DNA from: Astragalus membranaceus
Lineage: Eukaryota > Streptophyta > Magnoliopsida > Fabales > Fabaceae
Assembly (NCBI GenBank): GCA_039519185.1
Contig: CM076848.1
Location: 28,377,917-28,441,916 of the forward strand
DNA length: 64,000 nt
Reading direction: 5' to 3'
Position numbers and translations under genes: made by a program. Shown here piece by piece: positions 21,531-33,274 of the stretch; the first letter of the stretch is position 1; the number at the start of each line of letters is the position of its first letter. Below the pieces are notes generated by a model, which made no database searches, had not been told where the DNA came from, and saw only the letters and a program-made list of their open reading frames with translations.

Positions 21531-22924
21531 TGATAACTCTTATTTATAAGAGTTATTTATGCATTCTTAAGGTTAATTCATTGTTTATTCTCATGTAATT
21601 AGTAAGTTAGCATATGTAAATATTATGTTTTAAGTTTAGAAAGTTGCATTCCTGAGTTCTTAATATTTGGCATTTAGGTGCCCTATTTGTGTGCCTTGAT
21701 TGTGTGTTCAATTGCTCCAGCATCAGTTGCCACAGCAATGCATTTATGCGAAAGATAAGAGAGAAGGATGGGACGCGCTAAAAGTAGCGAAGGACAACTG
21801 TAATGGCAAGGACAAGCACGTCGAGCTAGTGCCAGCACCTGAACAGGGAATATTCTACTTTTTCTTGGGCACTTGTACTTTTAGGCACACAAAGGACAAA
21901 GGGCGCCTCAAATTTAGGGTTTTCTTGGATCATGTACCCTAGAGCTATAAAAGGGAAGCCTCCTTCTTCATTCATGTGAGGCGAGGTCTGAAAAGGAAAG
22001 TTTAGAAATAGCTTTCCACCATTTTTACCTACGCTGCCTTCCATTACCAAACTTGCGAAGATCATTGCTGGAATCATTGTTGCAGCAACGACAGGAGCCA
22101 CAATACTTGTTGATTGTGCTACGTGGGAGCTGAACCCTCTCCTTGAGACTCTCTTCTTGGAGTGTATCTTCGGATCTTCTCACTTAGTATAATCTCTATC
22201 TTGTATTTCTTGAATATGATTGTTACAATTATGTTTGAGTTGTGTTTCTTGTCTAGTTTGCTCATTATGAGCTAAATACTCATAGTTGAAATGTTGGGAT
22301 CTATGGAATGAATTTTTAGTGCATTTGATGAAATGCGTTTGATGTTTTAGCAATTTATCTTTTGCGAGCTTAATATTTCCACCTTAAATTAGGAATGGCC
22401 ATCTAACTTAAGTAAATTCGTAAATTCAGAAATGGTTTATGAATAGATCTCAAAAGATAACATGGATAGTAAGTAGTAAAGGACACTTTAATGCTTCTTG
22501 CTTAAACCCTAGACATAGGAGGGCAAAATCCATGAGATGAACACTGTGGGTGCGTGAGTAGCCTAGGGAGTACCTATTTAGGGTCTAGACATAGACTCTT
22601 GTAGAGAAACCCTAGTGGAAGTGTTTGACAAAACAGCAATTATTGCGACAGCATCTATTGCTGCAGCATTAGACGCAGCACTACTGCACTAGAAAGGAGT
22701 TACTTAGTGAACACATTCCAACTCATTCTCAATACTGATTTTCACACCCTTTTACTTAATTTGTTGTTTAAAATGCTTTCAAAAACTTGTGTCTATTATT
22801 TTTACCTCACTAATTTGCTAGCCAAATTAAGCACATTTTAGACCTCAATCCTCGTGGGAACGATCTTTTCTTATCATATACTACTTGTTGGACTGTGTAT
22901 ACTTGCACACGATTTTACACAACA
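21531..22924 (+). mobile_element. Athila-type solo LTR in element A
   Basis: Begins TGATAACTCTTATTTATAAG and ends ACGATTTTACACAACA, 1394 bp, flanked by the 5-bp duplication gtgcc (21526-21530 and 22925-22929). A TATA-like ctataaaagg lies at 21940-21950 and supports plus orientation. It sits between the second RNase H and integrase of element A and is younger than it. Short cagcat/gcagca-rich clusters occur at 21716-21745, 22060-22100 and 22633-22690. Confidence 0.88.
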
Positions 22925-22930
22925 GTGCCA

Positions 22931-23950
22931 TCACCATATACGCATCCTGTCGTCCCCTATCAGAATATACTTCAACGCCCTTCGCTTAGTCTTGAAGTCG
23001 GTGTCGGCCATTGGATTACTGAGGTACTCTCTCAATACTCCAATCCAAGCATCGGCCGGGTCCTCCTCGGTCGGAACTGAGGTATCTTGTTGCCATACCT
23101 CGACCACTGACTCCTTGTAACCCGAGGCTTGCTGGGCTAAATCGTTTGCCTCTTGGTTCTCGCTTCTGGGGACATACATGATGACTGTATCGGCGAACAA
23201 CTTTAACAAGTTATGCGCCGAGGCTCGTAATTATTTAAGTTTCATGTTATAACACTTGTATTCCCTAGTGATTTGCTTGATCACCAGTTGTGAATCCCCC
23301 TTGATTTTCACATATTGAGCCTTCATGGCGGCCAGGATATCAAGTCCCATGATCAAGGCTTCATATTCGGCCTGATTATTGGATGCTTGATCCCCTATCC
23401 TGCACATGAATCTCCATGCTTGACCACAGGGGCTGGTGATAACCACTCCAATGCCTACCCTCGTTTGTGTACTTGAGCCATCAAACATGAGGACCCAAGG
23501 ATTTAGGCCCAGATAGTTAATAGACTCGGTTGGGGTGTCGTGTATTTCCACGCAAGGGTGTTGAGGCAGGAAATTGGCCAAGGCTTGTCCTTTGACAGCT
23601 CTTAGTGGCATGTATGTCAAGGCAAACACATTTAACTTAATGGCCCACTTGACAAGTCTTCCTTGTAAGACAGGCCTATTAAGAAGATATCTGATAATAT
23701 CCACTTTGCACACAACCAAAACTTCCTTAGGTAATAGGTAATATTCCAATTTAGTACATGCGTTAAACAAGGACAAATAAAGCTTCTCAATAGGAGAATA
23801 TCTAGTCTCAATGTCATTGAGGATCCTGCTAAGATAATAGATAGCACGCTCAGCGCCATTATCATCATCTTGAGCTAACAAGCAACCGATGGCTTGATCT
23901 TCGGCCGCAATATATAGCTTTAGAGGCTTCCCAGGCTGCGGAGGCACCAA
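22931..23950 (-). pseudogene. RNase H and second (archaeal-type) RNase H of element A
   Basis: The 23950-23231 frame reads PLKLYIAAEDQAIGCLLAQD and RAIYYLSRILNDIETRYSPI (gypsy RNase H), then NPWVLMFDGSSTQTRVGIG and SNNQAEYEALIMGL, which is an additional RNase H of the archaeal/plant type with D-G-S and E-Y-E-A-L acidic sites. The next frame (23209-22931) continues with VPRSENQEANDLAQQAS, the last motif of that second domain. Dual RNase H is diagnostic of the Tat group. RNase H removes RNA from RNA-DNA hybrids during reverse transcription. A stop at 23231 splits the unit. Confidence 0.88.
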
Positions 23951-23995
23951 GACAAGAGGATTAGTTAAGGCAGCCTTGATCTGGTCAAATGCCTC

Positions 23996-25095
23996 CTACT
24001 GCTTGGCTCCCCATATCATTTCCTCAGTGTTCTTTATCCTCAATAAGGGTGAGAAGGCTTTCATCTTTCCGGCCGAGTTAGAGATAAATCTTCTTAGGAA
24101 GTTAATCTTGCCTAATAAACTTTGCAGCTCCTTCTTGGTTCTATGGGGTTTTGCCTCAAGGATATCTCGAGCTTTGTTCTTGTCCACTTCAATACCTTGG
24201 TTGTGTACCAAGAAGCCTAGAAAATTGCCTGCAGACACGCCAAAAGCACACTTAGCAGGGTTCATTTTGAGATTGTGGAGTCTCATCCGTTTTAGAGCTT
24301 GTTCAAGCTCCACTAAGTGGGCTTCAAAACTATTGGACTTAACCACCACATCATCAATGTACACCTCCATGTTTTTACCAATGAGGTCATGGAAAATAGC
24401 ATTCATCGCCCTTTGGTACGTGGCTTGTGTTTTTGAGGCCGAAAGGCATTACCAACCACTCATAGATACCTAAGGCGCCAGGGCACCTAAAGGCAGTCTT
24501 ATGGGTGTCAGCCTCGGCCACATATATCTGGTTATACCCAGAATAGCCGTCCATAAAGGTCAATATGGCATTGTTAGCCGTGACGTCGACAAGCATATCG
24601 GCCACATGCATACCATACTCATCTTTGGGAGTGGCCAAGTTCAGATCTCTGTAGTCAATACAAACTCTGACCTGGCCATTCTTTTTGATAACAGGGACTA
24701 TATTAGACAGCCATTCTACGTACCTGGCAGTTCTTATGAATCCTGCCTTGGGCAATCTTTCAACCTCTGCTTTGATTTGTGGCATTAGCTGCGGATTGAA
24801 CCTCATCGGTGGCTGTTTATGGGGCTTGCAACCTTCTTTAATGGGCAACCTATGCTCTACCAAGGCTCTATCAAGGTCTGACATCTCATGGTAATCCCAC
24901 GCAAGAGTGTTCCTCTAGTTCGTGGTCTTCATCTATTGCACCGAACATAGCCTCTTCAATGCTGGATTCAATCTGGAATAGGTGCAACCGATCCAGCAGG
25001 CTCTGTTCCTCTGGTGGGAGATTAATCATTATCCTTATTTCTAGGCCGTGGGTCGGCCAACATCTTGAATTCAAAACCCATTTTGGTCCAGTCAC
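23996..25095 (-). pseudogene. Reverse transcriptase of element A
   Basis: Frame 24884-24387 starts MSDLDRALVEHRLPIKEG and includes AGFIRTARYVEWLSNIVPV, GQVRVCIDYRDLNLATPKDE and FMDGYSGYNQI, with EWLVMPFGLKN. After a frameshift near 24400 the second frame (24406-23996) carries the catalytic box as YIDDVVVKS and FGVSAGNFLGFLVHNQGIEV. These are the palm and fingers motifs of gypsy RT, copying element RNA to DNA. Upstream sequence to 25095 joins RT to the protease region in a shifted frame. Confidence 0.9.
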
Positions 25096-25101
25096 AAGAC
25101 T

Positions 25102-26382
25102 CTATGCCACATTCCTCATAATCCCCCGGGATGGAAATAGGATGCAATGAGGGGAGTAAAAGACGGCCTCAAACATCTTTACCTCTGTAGAGAAAGGATT
25201 AGGGTCTGCTTCTACTATTTCCACTTGATCCCCTATCCATATCATTAACTTCTGATGCAGGGTAGAGGGGACACATTCACTGGTGTGGATCCAATCTCTT
25301 CCCAAGATCATAGCATATGAGGGCTTTCCTTCTATAACGAAGAAGGCCGAACGAGTTACCTTGCTCCCAATTGTTACATCGACTACCAACACTCCCAAGG
25401 CGTGGGATGGGTGGCTCATGAAACTGGTCACGGTCATAGTGGTTGGGATGAGGTCCTCAGCGTTCTTCCCCAGCTTATTCATAGTGGCTAATGCCATGAT
25501 ATTCAGCACAACACCGCCATCCACAAAGACACGATTAAACAGCTTCCCATTCAGATGGGCTTTGGTATATAATGGCTTCAGGTGTCTAGTCATGTCGGCT
25601 GCGGGTTTTTCAAACAACATTCCTTTTGTAATTTCTCCCTCAGGCTCTGTCAAGGCAGCTCATTCAGCCTCCTCAGCGAAGACATCTCCCTCGAGAGCCC
25701 TTGGTTGATCTTTATTGTCCCAGAATTCTGGTGGAAGAAGGCTCGCCACCTCTATGTCAGCGTAACATTCCCCATCGGCCTCGTCCATGATGTCTTCAAG
25801 GATTGACCCCGTCAATGAGTCTCCATCAAAGTTCAATGGGACAAAGGGGTTCTCTTCATCTTCCCCCAAGAGGTCGTCCTCGGCCAGCTCTTCTTCTGTC
25901 ATAGCCCCTTCAATTTGGGGTGCATTAATTGGCTGAGTTGGTTTGGGGCTGTTAGGCCCATACAAACACTCTGTCACTGCCTTAGTCAGCGGGCTATGAG
26001 GTGGATCCATCATCCCTATCACGGCATTGGGTGCTTCTGTGGTTTCAGTGGGCGCACTAGGGCCACTTTCGTCGGGGGTTTGCTACTCTGGAGCTGTTTC
26101 CTCGGCCGATTTTGGGAAGGCCTGTTTCAAAGTCGTAGCCACGGTGGCTGCGGGGATGATCTGGGCATTCCTTTCTCTAGCCAAGGTGAACATCTAAATC
26201 GTCTCCCTCATTCTTTTATAAGCCCTCGCCCTTTGTTGCCTCCTCTTCTGTGAACGAGATTTGGAGGCAACCCCAGGGGCTGGTGTTTCCACTGTTGCCT
26301 GCGTCATCCATTGGTCTTGTGGCACTTCTGATGGTGGTTTCACTGTTCTGACGGCCCTTAATTCACGGTCGTTTAGTACAGT
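25102..26382 (-). pseudogene. Protease and acidic linker of element A
   Basis: 25653-25102 reads HLNGKLFNRVFVDGGVVLNI, where D-G-G replaces the usual D-T/S-G of aspartic proteases, as is common in Tat elements, followed by VIEGKPSYAMILGRDWIH. The upstream frame (26022-25660) is an acidic linker (EEELAEDDLLGEDEENPFVP). The protease would cut Gag-Pol. Two frames and a stop between them break it. At 26382 the sequence is interrupted by the chromovirus-type solo LTR. Confidence 0.75.
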
Positions 26383-28722
26383 TGTAACACCCCTTTTCTA
26401 CCCGTTAATTTAATTGGAAAATATCAGAGTTTTAAAAATTTCTTTTCATTGGAAAGGATGTTACACATACTTCAATAAACTACACTTCTCAATAAAACAG
26501 CTCAAAAGCATAATAGCCATGTATTACGTAGCACATCACTAACAGGCGAATCTCAAAACCACAATTGTCATCGCAATAAAACTTAACGTCAATAAAAATC
26601 AACTACGCAGCGGAATAACAAAGTAAAACCAAATTGTCAACAAAACGCAACAACCAAAACCAATCATAACATTAAGTTCGTCCCCCCCCCCCTGAGTGCT
26701 ACGTATCAGAGCGTGACGACTCGACTCGAGTTAGTGAAGGTACCTAGTCCTTCACTCGCAATCACCTGCACGTTACCACATGGGGGTAACATTCAAACAG
26801 AAGGGTGAGTCCAATTCAATTCATATAATAAAACATATGATAAATAATAAGTCAAGTCACAGCTCTAAATTATTCACATCACAATCATCAATCACATCAC
26901 TACAATAACTCATCACTATGTCATGTAGGCATATGAAATGCAACCCACTCGCGGGCATATGCATGAGGTACCTTTTCACAAACGTCGCTTAGCCCTTAAG
27001 GCCTCATCGTCACTTAGCCACATGGGCCTCAAAATGTCACTGGGTTTATGCATGTGGGCATGAGACACTATGACATGCACCACTCACAAACACACAAATA
27101 CACAGATACCCAAATCATAGTCAACTATGTGACCCGTCACTTACCAGTTTGCTCACAAGAAGCACAGCACCTGTCAATTCACAATTTACACACAACGTCA
27201 CTTGGCCTTTTAGACCTTAACATCACTTAGCCTTTCGGGCCTTAAACGTCACTGGGTTTTCATCGTCACTTATACATAAATATCATCAACTCAAACAATA
27301 GCCACTGAGGGCAAAACAGTCATTTAACTAGCCACTAAGGGCATCCTCGTCATTTACACCACATTATCAATAATATTGGCCACTAAGGGCAAAACGGTCA
27401 TTTACACGTCATTATAAATAATATTAGCCACTAAGGGCAAAACGGTCATTTAACTAGCCACTAGGGGCATCATCGTCAAAATCATCATTTTTGACATTAC
27501 TTCGTTAAAACCACTGGTCGTACGCAAAAGAGAATTTTTAAAGACGCCCAAAACATCTATTTCATTGTCACGGCAATGATCACCGGGAACAGCCACTTGG
27601 GGCGCCCCAGCAACCTTCAGGAATAATAAGTTTTTATTTTTAAAAATGGGACACGCAGATGGACAACTGAAAATGCTTCACAACGCTTTTTGAAACGTTC
27701 AAAACGGATGTCCGAGTCAAAAGATATAGCGAAAACAGTTTTCGAAAATATTTTGGAACATCCTGAAAACTGGCGCCCTGGGCGCCCAGCGCCCAGGCAC
27801 CTGGCGCCCAGCAAGGCGCAACACACCCACACGGGCGCTCAGCGCCTCAGCGCAACACGCAACGCAACACACACGGGCGCCCAGCGCCTTGGCGCAACAC
27901 AGGAACACGCGCACACGGGCGCTCAGCGCCCAGCGCAACACCCAGCAACACGCGCACAGCGCCCTTGGCGCCCAGAACAGTCCCAGCACCAGATTTTCAC
28001 ACAAATTTAGAACAAACATAATTTTTCTCAAATTGTTTCTTGACTCAATTTCAACACACACTACAACCATCATGGATACACATTTAAATCATCAAAATTA
28101 TACACCACCCATTCGAATTCAACAACAATCCCAAGCACCACATAGCATCACGCATATATCTAAAATCAAAGCATGAATTCGCAAGCATCAACATATAGTC
28201 ACGCATATGGCAACAATCAAGACATGAATTTCGCAAGCACTATAACAATCATACTTAACATCTAGGCTATCACTAACTTAGGATCCATCATAGAAATTAT
28301 TATAGAAATCGATAGAACTCCCCTTACCTCGAATTAGAAGAATAGGATCTCTAGAGATGATCACGAACGGAACCACGGCAACCGGATCACGCCTCCTCTT
28401 TTCTCCTTGGAGCTTGCGACTCTTCTCTTCTCCCTCTCCCTCTCTACGGCGCGCCTCTCCCTCTTTTCTCTCTTGTCTCAAATTTTCGCAAATGTTAGCA
28501 AGGAAACCCTAACCCCTAGGCGCCTTGCTACTTCGCATATGACTAAATTCATGGGCTTGGGCTTCTCACTTAAGCCCAAGTCCATCTACTTTGGTGCCTC
28601 CATCTTCTAATACCACCCACACATATTAATATAATTTCTAATGATTAAATTATATCCAATTAATTAATTTAAATTCCTAAATACTTAATTAAATAAATTA
28701 ATTAAATATTTAGGGTGTTACA
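26383..28722 (-). mobile_element. Chromovirus (Tekay-like) solo LTR, 2.34 kb
   Basis: Ends TGTAACACCC/GGGTGTTACA with the 5-bp duplication acagt on both sides (26378-26382 and 28723-28727). TGTAACACCC ends are typical of Tekay/Del chromoviruses. Minus orientation is preferred because on that strand a GA-rich leader with a good splice donor (CGAGGTAAGG, near 28330) follows the U3 part. Internal tandem stretches: cacttagcc/ttaaggcc (26980-27260), ccactaagggcaaaacggtc (27300-27480), and a GGCGCC-rich array (27770-27985). It splits element A between gag and the protease linker. Confidence 0.82.
27770..27985. repeat. GGCGCC-rich minisatellite in the chromovirus-type LTR
   Basis: Irregular repeats of gggcgcccagcgcc / cgcaacac units, with the palindrome GGCGCC or GCGCCC recurring about every 20-40 bases. 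It is far more GC-rich than its surroundings. Long open frames here on both strands are repeat artefacts. Confidence 0.7.
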
Positions 28723-28727
28723 ACAGT

Positions 28728-31033
28728 AATATCCACTGACGTTGAGCCTTGGGCCTCGGTGACCTTCGCCACCCTTCTTTCCTCTTTAGGATGAGATTCT
28801 TTGCCTAGGTTTGGCATGGTGACTTGCCCAATGGGATCATTGGCTGGCCTACCATGCCCCCCAGGTCGGCCATTCTGAACCTCCCCTTCTTTGTGGCCTC
28901 TTGAATGGCTCGGCGGAGGATAATGCAATTCGAAGTAGCATGATTGAATGAATTGTGTCACTTGCAGTACCTCTTCCCTTTTATTTCTTCAGGAGGGGGT
29001 ATCTTATGGCCGTCGAGGAGCTTAATTTGTTTATCTTTGAGGAGATAATCAAATATTTGATCAACCTTAGATATGTCAAAGGAGTACTCAACATTGTTCT
29101 CTGCCTCGTCCTTCTCCTTTCCCTTGACAGGTTTAAGAGCAGGATAGAGGTATGCTTTACCTTTGACTATCTCAGCAACCAATATGTCTGCCGCGTAATC
29201 GGCTGATTCATCATAATCTGAGTCCTCGGCCGTATCAACTACTGATACCAACTGAGGCGCTCGACCCCTAGTAGCTCTCTTTCTTTCCCTCTCTTGTATG
29301 AATTGTTCAATCTGTATTGCCCTGGAAGCCAAGCCACTGAGGTCCCTACAATCTTGTCCCACAAGCTTTTCCTTCAATTGCAGGTGCATTCCAAAGATGG
29401 CCATGGAAGTAAGTTGTGATTCTGGAAAGGGTACTGAGCACTTTCCGGCCATCTTTCTGAATCATTCAATGAAGTCTGTCACAGCCTCAAACACCTTCTA
29501 CCGTAAATATATTCATGAGATCGGCAGCCGTAACTTCAGGCTGTGGCCAATAAATCTGTCATGAAAGCACCTTTCCATGCCTGCCCAGGTTTGTATAGAA
29601 TCAGGTGGGAGAGAAGAATACCATGAGAAGGCAGTCCCTGTCAAAGACAAAGGGAACAACTGCAACTTATGGAACTCATTCTAGTTTCCTTCCCCGCATT
29701 GGGCCGTGAATCGGCCGACATGCTCCATAGTAGACTTACCATCATCCCTAAATAATGTGGCAAAGTTAGAGGTTTTAAATCCTCTAGGCAGAGGCACTAA
29801 TCTGTCCACCCACTCGGAGTAAGGCTTCCTGTATACTGGCCTGTCGAGCGGTTTCAACTGAACACCGAAGAACCTCTTGATGGTGTCAACTATCAAATTA
29901 GGATCCAGAAGTTGGGACCCCGATTGTCTTTCAGGTGGAGGCGTTGGTCGCCACAGTGTATCTGGGGGACCCTGCGCCCCTGGCTGTGGTGGTACTTGAG
30001 GTGGAGGATCTATCCATGGCTGCCCAGGCACTACTTGGGCCAGGTTAACAAGGCCAGTTCCTGATACAGATGCTTGCATGCCTCGGTGAGGTGGAAGTTG
30101 ATTTCATGGCTGCTCGGCCGGGGCAACACCCATCTGTGTCTGTATATAGGAACCCATCGGGTAGGTACTGAGTGCTCCGGGATACGACTGACTAGGAGGT
30201 AGGCTTGTCGAGCCAGGTGGGCTCTGGGCCCATGGCTGCTGACTCGGGCAATACCCACTGATCCTGCCATTCCCTGATTCTGGGGCGAAGGCTTGCCCCC
30301 CTGCGTAGGCCGGGTAGTTAGCCGCGGCAACACATCCATAGGATGGTCCTTGCGGCAAACCCACCAAGCCTACTGCCTCGGGCGGCCTTCTGGCCAATTG
30401 CACTTGCCCCTACTGAAGAGGAGCCGTATTAGTGACATTCACCAAAAGCTTCCCCCCAGTGTTGGCAGTGGCAAAAATACCAGGCTGAGGAATCACAGGA
30501 GTAGGGCATGCCTGATGAGAGAACGCCTGTTGAGGCCCAGTCAAACTCCCACTCGGTGAACACTGATGCATGCCTCCCATAGAAGTATAGGAGGGTGCCT
30601 GTTGAGGTCCAATAGGGTTGGTGTATGGCAGGGACTGATGCGTGCCTCCCAGAGAGTTAGGATGTCCTCCCTGTGATTGGCCAGGGAAAATGGGGTTAGT
30701 AGCACTGCTACCTTGCGTTGCATGCCTTTGTTCCAATTCCTTGGCCTATTGCACCTCGTTGTGCACCATAGGTTTAACTATGTCAGCCAATTATTGGGAC
30801 ACTTGGTACATTATGTCATGTATCCCCATGTCTATCTGTTGCCGGATGAATAATGTGGTCATGATTACAGGCTCTTCCTCTTGGTGAGGTGGTTCATTCG
30901 ATTCAGCAGTAACCGCTGCAGCATTATTTCCCGAAACACCTACTGGCTCCATGATTTTGCCTTTGGCAGCAGTTGCCTTCTTTGATGAAGAAGGTGACTC
31001 CATGCTTAAGTTCTTACGAGAGCGTAAGTTCAT
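28728..31033 (-). pseudogene. Gag of Tat element A
   Basis: Starts MNLRSRKNLSMESPSSSK at 31033; an upstream in-frame ATG at 31087 overlaps the primer region. A long Pro/Gln/Gly-rich N-terminal half (30736-29950) leads to the capsid region (FFGVQLKPLDRPVYRKPYSE, FHKLQLFPLSLTGTAFSWYS) and then KAGKCSVPF-like and IQIEQFIQERERKRA segments. The last part (29452-28958) ends near a zinc knuckle KRYCK..HNSFNHATSNC, where a TGA stands in place of a Trp codon. At least six nonsense codons interrupt the frame, several readable as C-to-T or G-to-A changes. The sequence resumes at 28728 next to the solo LTR. Confidence 0.8.
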
Positions 31034-31092
31034 ACACCAATGATAATCCAGTCCAAGCGAATCAGACGCAATGGTCTGTTCACCCATTCTAG

Positions 31093-31112
31093 TCCCACCG
31101 GGCGTGCCAATT
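31093..31112 (-). other. Primer-binding site of element A
   Basis: On the minus strand TTGGCACGCCCGGTGGGAC follows the LTR end (CAACA) after two bases. A TTGGCxxxxCxxGTGGGG-type site adjacent to the LTR is standard for plant gypsy elements. I do not name the tRNA. Confidence 0.65.
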
Positions 31113-31954
31113 TGTTGTTCTTCGTCAAACTCTTAGGTCCTAGCCATGGATTCAGCCAGAGGTTTGGGAAGGTTTTTGATTCCTCTGCTCTTCAAGCAAT
31201 TGCGCCAAGGAGGGAACTCTGCTCCTTGACTGCGGGTATCCTGACTCCTCTAGAAAGGGTCAGGTTGAGTGAATGGGACGCAAGGGTTGGATTATACTAC
31301 TGGCTAATGCATGAAAATAAAGATAAAGTATGATAAAAGCAGATAGATGAAATAAACGTAAAGTTTTTGATTGATTGACGTGTCTATTTTGTACAATTGC
31401 TCTTCTATTTATATACATAGGCCCTTGTCGGCCACTACCATAGCCAACATTTGCCTACCGTTGGATCAATCTAAGATCAACGATTATCATCGTTCCTAAG
31501 CCCTAAAGAGGCGGAGTAACCACCCACGATCTTACTAGCACGGTTAGTGGGGTGAACTCCTTTACTCCGCTTTTCAAGGACTCGCTCCTTCGCTTGATCT
31601 TTCAACTGCTCCCACGTTCCGTCTTCGTGCTCCTTCTTACTTGCCTTCCAAGCAAGTCTGCCTTACCTCAGCCACTTGGCTTGCTCAGCTAGCCTTCGTC
31701 CTCGGGAAGTAACTCAGGCATCCGAGCCCACCTCGTCCGTGGCACTCTATAGGCTGAGGCTTTGCTCTCCCTCGGCCTTGCTTATTGCTCCTCGGGGAGT
31801 TGTCTTGTGGCATGCCCCAGGGCTTCTCTTGAGTTCTTCTCTTTGGCGAATACCTCTCAAATCTTTGTCTAGTGGCCTGCCTCAGCACTTCAATTTTACT
31901 CCCTTCCTTCACTCAGCCCTCGCCCTGTGACCTAGTTATTTTTGGGTGTTAACA
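31113..31954 (-). mobile_element. 5' LTR of Tat element A
   Basis: On the minus strand it starts TGTTAACACCCAAAAATAAC and ends GAAGAACAACA, 842 bp, directly before the primer site. A TATA-like tatttatata lies at about 31410-31422. The outer flank is gtatc (31955-31959); its partner could not be found because the 3' end of the element is missing. Confidence 0.8.
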
Positions 31955-32414
31955 GTATCTTAGACGATAGTTAAATCAATTTCAAATATTAATATTAATT
32001 TTAATTAGTATTTAACTTTGAATTAAAACCCTATTTAATCCTGATTTTTCAAAAAAGTTTAATTTAGTCTCTGATTTTTTAAATATTCCTATTTGGTCCC
32101 CCACATTTTCAAACATGTATCAATTTAGTCCTTTCGTCAACTAGTTTGTATCAATTGATGTGACAATATAATTTTTTTGTTATAAAAAAAACTTAAAAAT
32201 TTCAATCTAATAGTATATCGGATCACAATAAATAAGCATCTTTCTTAAAAATAATTATAACACGTCACGTGATCCCGTGATGTGCGCTCGATTCGACGGG
32301 TGTTGTGTCCGCTTTTTTCGTTTTGAAGGCACCATATCTATATACTTCTCTTTTTTGGTTAAAAAAATTCAATAAGAAAATTTCGAAAAAACATAGTTTT
32401 ATCGGGTAATAATT
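31955..32414. other. AT-rich spacer
   Basis: No coding region. Contains ctcaatttagtcc-like fragments (32045-32135) related to the foldback MITE family at 13.5 kb, but no defined ends. Confidence 0.45.
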
Positions 32415-32903
32415 TAACTAAGAGAAAATTTAATAACTAAATCGTGGGCCGAGGGCTGAGAGAAAAGAGAAAAGGGACTAGGGTGCTGAGGCAAGCCATT
32501 AGACAAAATCATAAGATGTGTTTGTTGAAAAAATGGACTCAAGAAAGGGCCTTGGGGCAAATCACAATGTAAACTCCCCGAGGAAGGGGTAAGCCCAAGG
32601 GATAGTAAACGAGGTCGAAGGAGAGTAAAGTCTTAGCCTATGGAGTACCACGACCATGATGGCTCGGGTGCCTAGGTTCATGGCTGCAAATCGAGGACAA
32701 GGGTCAGCCAAGGAACTAAATGGCCGAGGTAAGGCAGGCTTGCTTGGAAGGCAAGAGAGAGGAAGCACGTGGACAGAACGTGGGACCAGTTAAAGATCGA
32801 GCGAAGGAGCGAAGCCTTGAAAAGTGAAGCGAGGGAGTTTTACCCCACTAACCGTGCTAGTGGGATCATGGGTAGTTACTCCTCCTCTTTAGAGCTTAGG
32901 AGC
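32415..32903 (+). mobile_element. LTR fragment of the element-A family, inverted
   Basis: From gagggctgag (32450) onward the plus strand matches the minus-strand reading of the 31113-31954 LTR in order: gccattagac, ctccccgaggaa, gcctatggagtaccac, gcttgcttggaaggca, ccccactaaccgtgctagt, tactcctcctctttag. It therefore lies head to head with the LTR of element A. It stops at 32903, where element B was inserted; the remaining part of this LTR is absent on the far side of B. The left border is approximate. Confidence 0.7.
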
Positions 32904-33258
32904 TGTTCTGTACCTTGCAGTGCTGGGTGGACTGCAGTTGGTAGATTTCTTGCAATGCGAGAAGCACGTCAAATGGATCCCGGAGGGGGCATCTGCAATG
33001 CCACTCCGACGGTCAAGTCAGTATAGGGAATAGGAGAGTAGTGATTTCTAGGAATCAGAGAATGTACCTATTAATGGCAATGTGAGCCAGTATTTATAGA
33101 GAATCGTGCACGTTGTGAATCGTTGGATTGATAGAATTGATTTGAGTCATCCAAGTATGATAGTCATAATTGGGCTTGTATATTGTGGATATGGACCGAA
33201 GTGATTGGGCCAATCCATGTGCAATTGCTGTATGGGCCTCTTGGTCCAGTCCAGAACA
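32904..33258 (-). mobile_element. 3' LTR of element B
   Basis: On the plus strand it starts TGTTCTGTACCTTGCAGTGC and ends GTCCAGAACA; read in element orientation it begins TGTTCTGGACTGG. It contains gcaatgccactccgacggtc, the R-U5 type block seen in Tat LTRs. Length 355 bp. Confidence 0.78.
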
Positions 33259-33274
33259 GTTGCCCCCCAAGCCG
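33259..33274 (-). other. Polypurine tract of element B
   Basis: The minus strand reads CTTGGGGGGCAAC immediately upstream of the 3' LTR. A G-run at this place is the usual plus-strand primer and confirms the LTR border and orientation. Confidence 0.72.

Larger units (their letters stand above)
18291..31954 (-). mobile_element. Tat-lineage Ty3/gypsy element A (nested, 3' end missing)
   Basis: Order on the minus strand: 5' LTR (31954-31113), primer site, gag (31033-28728), protease and linker (26382-25102), RT (about 25095-23996), RNase H and a second RNase H (23950-22931), integrase (21525-20465), then an antisense gene on the plus strand. Two RNase H modules plus an antisense ORF between pol and the 3' LTR mark the Tat/Ogre group. 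It is split by an Athila solo LTR (21531-22924) and a chromovirus-type solo LTR (26383-28722). The 3' LTR and part of the antisense gene are cut off at about 18290. Many nonsense codons and frameshifts show it is dead. Confidence 0.85.

Noticed and set aside
27690..28176. Open frames on both strands over the GCGCCC array
   Set aside because: Created by the GC-rich minisatellite inside a solo LTR; no domain, no start or splice context.
29298..31333. Plus-strand frames opposite element-A gag
   Set aside because: Shadows of the gag strand; the real antisense gene of this element lies at 18.3-20.3 kb.
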